A DNA stretch of 64,000 nucleotides. Origin: Dermanyssus gallinae. Its lineage: Eukaryota; Arthropoda; Arachnida; Mesostigmata; Dermanyssidae. The stretch is taken from positions 432,001 through 496,000 of the forward strand of contig QVRM01007040.1 in assembly GCA_003439945.1 (NCBI GenBank). Reading direction: 5' to 3'. Within the stretch, counting starts at the first letter, position 1. Each line of letters starts with the position of its first letter. The translations under genes were made by a program, and so were the position numbers. This document shows, one piece after another, positions 57,636 through 64,000 of this stretch. A model generated the notes under the pieces. The model was not told the DNA's origin. It worked only from the letters and a program-made list of their open reading frames with translations, and searched no databases.

Positions 57636-57912
57636 CACCTTGTGACGGTCGCTTGGTTGTACTAGGTGGTCACTGAGGGTTACAGACGGCATTTGTGGAT
57701 CCGTATTAACTTTTGAGGACCACATTTTGATTTGAAGTAAGGGAGGGCTAGTGGGCCAGTGCACGAGCCCTGCGGTATACCGAACGAAAACGGGAACAGT
57801 TTCGAGCGGGTCCACAACGCCATGATCGCCTCCCGGTGCCCCGTAATCGCCTCGCCAACAAAATCCAGTGTGGTGCAAAGGCAGTTTGCCAACCTGTTGT
57901 GACTTTTCAACT
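57636..57912 (-). mobile_element. LINE RT fragment (unassigned family)
   Basis: The reverse frame 57,910-57,680 contains FPFSFGIPQGSCTGPLALPY, the RT motif GIPQGSCTGPLLF. Upstream is NRLANCLCTTLDFVGEAITG, a decayed G...Y..R.Q.V segment. The fragment begins immediately after the J1 3' tail, so J1 probably inserted into it or beside it. No other domain is present. Confidence 0.6.
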
Positions 57913-58646
57913 TTTCAGATCGGTGTGTTGTAGGCCGAGTCCCTAGCGCCCATATCGCTTCAAGTCGATTGCGCCCTAACTCAGTCCGCTGATTTTGTAC
58001 TTTAATTCTCGTGGTACCCTTCTTGTAGTTGCAGAACGCGAACGCCGTTTGGGGATTTTTTGTGGATGCTCTGCCATGACCTCCACAAGCAGTTTATCTC
58101 AGCGATGAGAGCCTAAGATCCAGCCACAGATGTTTGTGTTGTATTTCGTGACGTCAGTGTGTTCTTGACGAGCGGATTGCCGTCGTTGTGGAATGATGAC
58201 TCACAGCAGGCGGTATTCGGCACCAGTCAACGAGATGATTGCTGACACTGACGACGATGGTAACTGATGAGCAGAACTTTACATCGGTGTACATGTGATC
58301 ACGGATGCGCGGTGGCCTCCTTCTCGTCGATACTTGAATTAAACTGCGGAAGCAAAACGAATTCAGTTAATTAAGTGAAAGTTGTCGTTCTTTTTTGGTG
58401 TACGTCCATATCCAAGGACCACATCATGGCGATTCTCGCGATCCATATATATATATATATATATATATGTGAATAGAAGGCCCATCCATAATCGTGGTCA
58501 TAGCTATACCGGTGTCATGTGTCGTATAAGCGACTGAGATGTTGTATCCATCGGGTGCATGCATGCTGTATTGAGGTGCTACTTGTGTGTGACTTAATTT
58601 ATTTAGTAAAATTATCGCCGCAGTCAAGCAAATACGTAGGTAGAAT
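57913..58646. other. No recognisable gene; (AT)n at 58,446-58,468
   Basis: Mixed sequence with no supported coding feature, ending at the 100-bp repeat that flanks the LTR element. Confidence 0.4.
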
Positions 58647-58746
58647 ATATGAGTGCATACCTTTAAAATGTACACATGTACGAAACACATTGGCATTTTG
58701 CCTCTAGGTGATACTAAAGCACTTTAAAAATGCGCAACAATCGTAT
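58647..58746. repeat. 100-bp direct repeat flanking LTR element, left copy
   Basis: Begins ATATGAGTGCATACCTTTAA and ends CGCAACAATCGTAT. It is identical over all 100 positions to 61,690-61,789. It is separated from the 5' LTR only by a G10CAG tract. Confidence 0.97.
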
Positions 58747-58759
58747 GGGGGGGGGGCAG
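58747..58759 (+). other. Polypurine-tract-like GGGGGGGGGGCAG before the 5' LTR
   Basis: The same 13 bases stand directly before the 3' LTR (61,039-61,051), where they form the expected polypurine tract. Their presence outside the 5' LTR is anomalous. Confidence 0.9.
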
Positions 58760-59926
58760 TGTAACGAAGTTAGACACAGCAACTACACAACAGAACAGCC
58801 AACTACGGCGCCGTCGATGATCGACGGCGCCAGTAAGCCGACCAGTCATCCCACCCGACCAAAGAACCGTCGCCGGCTGCTACACCAGCATTGTTGTAAG
58901 CAAGCTGGTGAGACGACACCACAGTCGTCCGAGCACATCATCGAACGTGCAACAGCCTCCACATGAGACCGCTCAGCTACATGGCAACGACAACATGGCA
59001 CGTGCATCACCGCCGACTTTTTTTTTTATTGTATAACAACAACGTCCGCATTTAGTTTAATTTTATTTGCTAAGTTTTACAAAATTTTATCTAGTCAGTT
59101 TAATTGGGGATCATTTAGAGACATACCGCTTGAGACGAATGACCACTGACCGACAGCTGCTAAATGAAAGTTCCTGTTTGGGAAGTCGTGTTTGCAGTTA
59201 AAGGCCTATAGATTACGAGAGTACGCGGGCCAGGCGCCATTAAAAACCGGCCTCCCGAGGATACTCTTGGCTTGAGTCCTCGCTGGACAATTCTATTCAA
59301 CATATGGCGACGTGGTCTAGGAAGTTGGTACGCTACTCTTTTTTTTATTTTTTTTTGTGAGGTTGGGGAATATGCTTTATGCACACCCAGCGCAGTTATC
59401 ACTGTCCGGGCGTGTAGAAGCGCGTAGGTAGTGTGGGACTCCCCGATGGCATGGGGTTACCCACTAAAAAACCCTAGTTCTCACATTTACCCCCCCAGGG
59501 TTCGGTACTGTTTGCCAGTTCTTCAAGATGACCGTCGACCTGTCGCGCCACATCGGCAACATCATCATCAGACCTATGTACCTGACCTGCGGCGACGGCA
59601 CCACCAGAGACCATGCACGTTGTAATAATGCGTAGTTTAAACCGACCAATCAGCGAAGAGGACAAGTGGAAATTTCCGTTGCCGAATGTTCGAGAAGATT
59701 CAATTCCATCATTTAACATTTTTACTATATGAACGCTACGGCGTACCTTGAGTGAATAAAATAGATCGAGGCAGCATGGCCGACGACCATTCGTTGCCCG
59801 GTTACGCTTGACGCCAGACCTACGTTCCGTGTCGTCATTCATTGTACCTGAGTCCCTCGTGTCGTAGTAACCGCCCGATTGAGCTACCATCCCCAGTGAC
59901 TCAGCGTAACTAACAACATCGTTACA
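58760..59926 (+). mobile_element. 5' LTR of Ty3/Gypsy-like element, with nested insertion
   Basis: It starts TGTAACGAAGTTAGACACAG and ends AACAACATCGTTACA. The first and last eight bases are inverted repeats (TGTAACGA/TCGTTACA). Without the nested insertion at 59,018-59,539 it is 645 bp, against 638 bp for the 3' LTR, and the difference is a 7-bp indel near 59,840. About 13 substitutions separate the two LTRs by eye, roughly 2%. AATAAA lies at 59,755-59,760. A palindrome GGCGCCGTCGAT-G-ATCGACGGCGCC sits at 58,807-58,831. Confidence 0.9.
59018..59539 (-). mobile_element. Retroposed insertion in 5' LTR; R1-like 3' UTR plus downstream sequence
   Basis: Absent from the 3' LTR, so its limits are certain. 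It is flanked by ACCGCCGAC (59,009-59,017) and ACCGTCGAC (59,531-59,539). In reverse orientation it starts with an R1-like 3' UTR (TTTTTTAGTGGGTAACCCC, then GAGTCCCACACTACC, like the UTR at the left window edge). An A-rich tract (59,338-59,356 on the complement) and about 310 bp of unrelated sequence follow, and it ends in a second A run (59,018-59,027). This is the layout of a 5'-truncated LINE that carried downstream sequence. Confidence 0.8.
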
Positions 59927-61051
59927 TTTGGTGGAGATGCTTCGATCTCTCTCTACCAACGGGCGGCGAACCAACCGAGGCGACAACGGACGATGCAGTG
60001 ACCACGCGGCGCACGCACCTCAACGAACAACAACCGACCGACCACGACTGAGACAACGACCGACCACTAGCAACGACCCGGACAACGTCGCTGACCGAAC
60101 AATGAACTCGTTACATTGTCAGTGGCCACACAGCAAACGGGCCGAACCAAGAGGCGAACGACCACGAACAAGCAACAGACAACGACCGAACCGCGACCGA
60201 CAACGAGAAGACAACGACAAACCACGACCGACAACGACCAGGACAACACTGCCAGCCAGGGGATGAGTTCGCCCAGCCAGGCCGCTCCCGGCTGCAGCAT
60301 TGCATGACCGCACAACACGACTACAACGACCACAACGGCCGCGACCGAACAACGACCGACCGCGATCAACCACGACCAAACCACGGCCACCGACGCCGAT
60401 TACGACCTCCGACCACGGCCACCGAAGCCGACGACCCCCCCCGACCACGGCCACCGACGCCGATTACGACCTCTGACCACGGCTACCAAAGTCGACGCTT
60501 CCCGACCAAGGCCACCGACCACGAGACCGTCCATGCGCGACGAGACCCGACAAGTAATCAATCCCGACCTACCCGACCACGAATGACAGAGTTCAAGACA
60601 GAACCATCGTTCCAAGCAAATGACTTAGTGCTCACACATACCCAACGAGTCCAACGAGTCGGTAAATCCGACAAACTCCAGAGAAGACACTTCGGACCGT
60701 ACATCATAGTGAAAGTGACCAACCCGACAACTGTGGACGTGGAATCGACCGAGACAGCCAACATCCCCGGACCCCGACGGAGACGGCAGATAGTCCATGT
60801 ATGCAGAAGTAAACCGTTCATCCAGACCAACGGCCCGAACCACCCGAGTGACTCGTCTGGCGACAGAGACCATCCAAGCACCGACCACATACGCAAAATA
60901 CCAAGTGCCACGAATCAACGTTTACCACCACCGAACCGACCCGGCCCGGCCGCCAACGGCAACCCCCGAGATGGACACGAGAGTTTATATGCTCACTAAC
61001 CCGAGACACACGCTTGGCTCGGGACGAGCCAGTCCAGAGGGGGGGGGGCAG
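59927..61051 (+). mobile_element. Internal region of LTR element, strongly reduced
   Basis: Immediately after the 5' LTR is TTTGGTGGAGATGC, a likely tRNA primer-binding site (TGG start, two bases after the LTR). Then come about 350 bp rich in CGACCA/CAACGACC-like degenerate repeats, including a duplicated ~57-bp block at about 60,393-60,510, and a frame with an integrase C-terminus. Gag, protease, RT and RNase H are missing. The polypurine tract G10CAG precedes the 3' LTR. The element is non-autonomous at about 1.1 kb internal length. Confidence 0.8.
60304..60999 (+). pseudogene. Integrase C-terminus (GPY/F module) of Ty3/Gypsy-like element
   Basis: 231 residues. The first ~95 residues are Arg/Asp/Thr/Pro-rich translation of degenerate repeats. 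From residue about 102 is FQANDLVLTHTQRVQRVGKS, then HFGPYIIVKV (GPY at 131-133) and RQIVHVCRSKPF (161-172). This is the GPY/F chromatin-contact module that ends many Ty3/Gypsy integrases (F..GD.V..., GPY.I, VHV..LKP). The catalytic DDE core is not present. The frame joins the leader directly to the integrase tail, so a large internal deletion has removed gag and most of pol. Confidence 0.75.
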
Positions 61052-61689
61052 TGTAACGAAGTTAGACACAACAACTACACAACAGAACAGCCAACTACGG
61101 CGCCGTCGATGATCGACGGCGCCAAGAAGCCAACCAGTCATCCCACCCGACCAAAGAACCGTCGCCGGCTGCTACACCAGCATTGTTGTAAGCAAGCTGG
61201 TGAGACGACACCACAGTCGACCGAGCACATCATCGAACGTGCAACAGCCTCCACATGAGACCGCTCAGCTACATGGCAACGGCAACATGGCACGTGCATC
61301 ACCGCCGACCTGTCGCGCCACATCGGCAACATCATCATCAGACCTATGTACCTGACCTGCGGCGACGGCACCACCAGAGACCATGCACGTTGTGATAATG
61401 CGTAGTTTAAACCGACCAATCAGCGAAGAGGACGAGTGGAAATTTCCGTTGCCGAATGTTCGAGAAGATTCGATTCCATCATTTAACATTATTACTATAT
61501 GAACGCTATGGCGTACCTTGAGTGAATAAAATAGATCGAGGCAGCATGGCCGACGACCATTCGTTGCCCGGTTACGCTTGACGCCAGGCCTACGTTCCGT
61601 GTCGTCATACCTGAGTCCCTCGTGTCGTAGTAACCGCTTGATTGAGCTACCATCCCCAGTGACTCAGCGTAACTAACAACATCGTTACA
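61052..61689 (+). mobile_element. 3' LTR of Ty3/Gypsy-like element
   Basis: 638 bp, TGTAACGA...TCGTTACA, colinear with the 5' LTR and lacking the 522-bp insertion. AATAAA is at 61,525-61,530. The 12-bp-arm palindrome is at 61,099-61,123. It is followed at once by the second 100-bp direct repeat. Confidence 0.92.
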
Positions 61690-61789
61690 ATATGAGTGCA
61701 TACCTTTAAAATGTACACATGTACGAAACACATTGGCATTTTGCCTCTAGGTGATACTAAAGCACTTTAAAAATGCGCAACAATCGTAT
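61690..61789. repeat. 100-bp direct repeat flanking LTR element, right copy
   Basis: Identical to 58,647-58,746. Sequence continues into TCTGTCTCATT, which has no counterpart on the left. Confidence 0.97.
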
Positions 61790-61989
61790 TCTGTCTCATT
61801 CTCATTTTTGGTTCGAAAGGCTTTTCAGGCAGCGCCTGGGAACGTGGTTAAAATTGTTAAGAACCTTGATAGATTCGTGCTTGTTGTCTCATCCGTACAA
61901 CATCCTGGAAGGCCCCTGAATTCCAGATTTCAGGGGATTTTTCTCCTCTCAAATATATGCGTATGATTTATAAAAAAAATCTCTTTCTT

Positions 61990-64000
61990 CCTTTCGGTGT
62001 TACAGGATCCGAATAAGGATTGACAAAAGCAAAGCCTTCCTGGACCCGGTCAGTGGGGTCAGAACCCAGTGGACCAATCAGGTCATTATGAGCAAAAACG
62101 CCAACCTCAAATTACGCCTAGAAAGAGAGCAGAATGTTAAGAAAAAAAAAGATGACAATCGGGGCCACCTACTGGTACGGGGAGTCCTCCGATCTAGTGA
62201 GAGACTGCTTCAAGACAGACCCGGAAGTGCTTAGTGTGCGCCACTGAGGGTCAAGGATCGCCCGGCTCACCCTGCTTATGGTAGAAAGACAGGGAGTCGA
62301 AGAAAGGCACATCAACTCCCACCCAATGGCCAAGCTCTGGAGGAGCCATGCCTTTATTTTACTGTGAGTCCACCCTAGACTTGAGACTATGGAGCAGGGC
62401 GTCCTGGTCAAGCTGACGGTGGAAATTAACACGCCGGACAGAATTTACAAGAGGTAATAGAAGAAGGGGCGCCCCTACTTGTGGAAAAGGGGCTAACCCA
62501 TCGGAAGATAATCGAGTTTTTGACCACGGCAGCGAAATGCCAAGGAGAACAGATGTTACCCACTATGCAACTTGGCTATTGAGGAGGCCCGGAGGCATCG
62601 AGCCAATCAGATACATGCATGTGCCTTGTCCTAAATAGGGTTCGTCGGGGCGCCGATAATTGATTTATTGTTCGCTTCGCATGCATGCATGGCATAAATA
62701 CACATGTCACGCTTTTATATCAGGGGTCTATATTTAGTAGGGATAATAGTACGTAGGGCTATATTTAGTAGGGATAATAGTCTACTGGTGGAGGTTTCGA
62801 TCAGAACGGAGACTCTGCTATAGGGCTATAGAGCACCCCGCTCGTGGCTCAGACTACTTTTTTATGGGACCGTTTTCTCCGAACGGCTAATTTATTGTTT
62901 TTGTAGGAAATGCTATTGCCCGTTTCTACATCCTTACCATTAGACATAAGGCGAACGCATGGAAGAAACTTATCGTCTCAGTAGAAGCGGACCAGCCTTA
63001 CCGGTGGTTATAAACAAGATTCACCGACGCGCAATTTGGCCACCACCGGAAGCCATGAAAGACGTCGTTCAGACCTTTTCTTATAGCCACTAAGGCGAGC
63101 GAACATATACGAGTTCCATCGAGGAGTTTTCTCATGCAACACTCTATGAGGTGGAACAGGCTCACGAACGCCTGCCCCAAGTAAAATCCCTAGACTCGGT
63201 AGAATTCTTCTCGGAATTGGCAAGGCTCCTTGTGAAGAGGTTGTATATATTCAAACAACTCGTGGATAGATTAAGGGCTAATTATAGATTAAACAGGCTG
63301 CTAACGGAGGGACCTTCCCTGGGTTGTGTACGAGGGTGATCTGAGTTTTCGTCCTTAAGCCTAGTGGGAGAACAGGCCTGCCGGTTCACCGTCTTATCTG
63401 TTTCCTTGTCACAATGAGAAAGATATTAAGGTTAAGTCCTTAACAAGGAGCTAGAGACTTCTCATGCTTGTACCTGTGTAGGGCTTTAGACAGGGTCGGA
63501 CCACTCTGGGCGGACTGAAGCGGTGCTGCAGCGGGCACTGAAGGAAGCAAATCGCTCAGGTCAAGGTTTAGTAAAAACACACTAGGCCATCACTAATGTG
63601 CTCGATAATGCCTAGGAAGAGGAATTGAAAAGCCTGCGCTTTCAATGCTGTCAACAATGAGAACTGGAAGGGGGGTGAGGGTAATCCTATTGCGGTTGGG
63701 ACAGGAGGCGTAGGAGTATTTCTAATGTCTTTTTGAGGTTCCATTGCACCGAAAAAGAGTCTAACCCTTTTGCTTAGTTAGAGAAGACACTGTTAAACTC
63801 TTGATATTAATGTGGACGGCCACAAAGTTCAGATAACTCATCTGGGCATATACCTGCGCGTAGTTCACCAAAATCTGAGCGGTACGTTGATCACAAAACG
63901 CCCAAAAGGCTTCAGATAACACGTAAGTTAACAAAGCAAATTCTGAAAACCGAAAGACAGCTGGAAAGAAAGCGTCGTCTTCTGGCGTTCGCTGTCGACT
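61990..64000 (+). mobile_element. R1-like LINE relic running off the right edge
   Basis: Highly decayed. Readable pieces, in R1 order, are AWKKLIVSVEADQP near 62,958-63,000 (the AW..L...V..D block before the RT), GFRQGRTTLGGL near 63,483-63,520 (QYGFR.GRST), FNAVNNENWKG near 63,640-63,675 (the LDVRNAFNS..W palm motif with its Asp region lost), DGHKVQITHLGIYL near 63,812-63,855 (KYLGV.L), and LERKRRLLAFAVD near 63,955-64,000 (RR.LL..V). Stops are frequent and YADD is not found. The earlier part (61,990-62,600) is less certain. Confidence 0.5.
62728..62781. repeat. 23-bp exact tandem duplication
   Basis: The 23-bp sequence beginning CTATATTTAGTAGGGATAAT occurs at 62,728-62,750 and again at 62,759-62,781, separated by ACGTAGGG. 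Confidence 0.95.

Noticed and set aside
58760..61689. Penelope-like element, because of the unusual flanking duplications
   Set aside because: TG...CA inverted LTR ends, a polypurine tract, a primer-binding-like site and a GPY/F module all point to a Ty3/Gypsy-type LTR element.

Overview
This window reads as eukaryotic, repeat-dominated intergenic DNA, most likely from an arthropod. No bacterial gene organisation, rRNA gene, CRISPR array or complete host gene is visible. The arthropod reading rests on many R1-clade-like non-LTR retrotransposon (LINE) fragments, Jockey/CR1-like LINEs with CCHC gag fingers, mariner and Tc3-like DNA transposons, a Ty3/Gypsy-like LTR element and tRNA-derived SINEs, all embedded in long (AT)n and (ATT)n microsatellites. 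A chelicerate would fit this mix, but the sequence alone does not prove it.

Layout. 0-5 kb holds R1-like fragments on both strands, including a poly(A)-tailed 3' end at the left edge. 6.8-7.1 kb is a mariner remnant. 7.7-15.6 kb holds several copies of one LINE family, called LINE-A here, recognisable by an unusual C-terminal Cys-rich finger. Three copies of a tRNA-derived SINE lie in or beside it, and one SINE has a clean 12-bp target-site duplication inside a LINE-A tail. 16.7-18.4 kb holds two mariner relics, one with intact ends and an internal deletion. 19.1-20.1 kb is a 1,001-bp near-perfect palindrome. 20.4-21.2 kb is a LINE-B relic with a SINE insertion. 24.2-26.0 kb is a foldback MITE and a chimeric partial copy. 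26.2-27.5 kb is a reverse-strand LINE (J2). 28.7-30.6 kb is the best LINE-A copy. 31.5-31.8 kb is another palindrome. 32.0-35.2 kb holds mariner, LINE, Tc3-like and LINE-A relics in series. 37.1-42.5 kb is a tRNA-derived SINE head, then reverse LINE-C and LINE-B, the latter interrupted by a nested R1-like insertion. 43.3-48.3 kb is a mosaic of J1, LINE-A, J2 and R1-like pieces. 48.6-53.0 kb is a long reverse R1-like element. 53.1-57.6 kb is a nearly full-length forward Jockey/CR1-like element (J1). 58.6-61.8 kb is an LTR retrotransposon with anomalous 100-bp flanking repeats. 62.0-64.0 kb is another R1-like relic running off the right edge.

Functionally, almost every protein-coding trace is a decayed transposase, endonuclease, reverse transcriptase or gag-like protein. 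All carry frameshifts or truncations, so most are probably inactive. Two short ORFs (8,346 and 22,421) look like signal-peptide first exons of host genes ending at possible splice donors, but they are weakly supported. The most unusual structures are the LTR element with 100-bp flanking duplications and a misplaced polypurine tract, the 1-kb palindrome carrying mirrored TATA boxes, the large foldback MITE, a candidate LINE 3'-transduction inside an LTR, and a 21-bp perfect hairpin exactly at a reading-frame break in LINE-A.

All family names come from reading translated motifs by eye. No database comparison was possible, and boundaries given to tens of bases are approximate unless a TIR, LTR or TSD fixes them.
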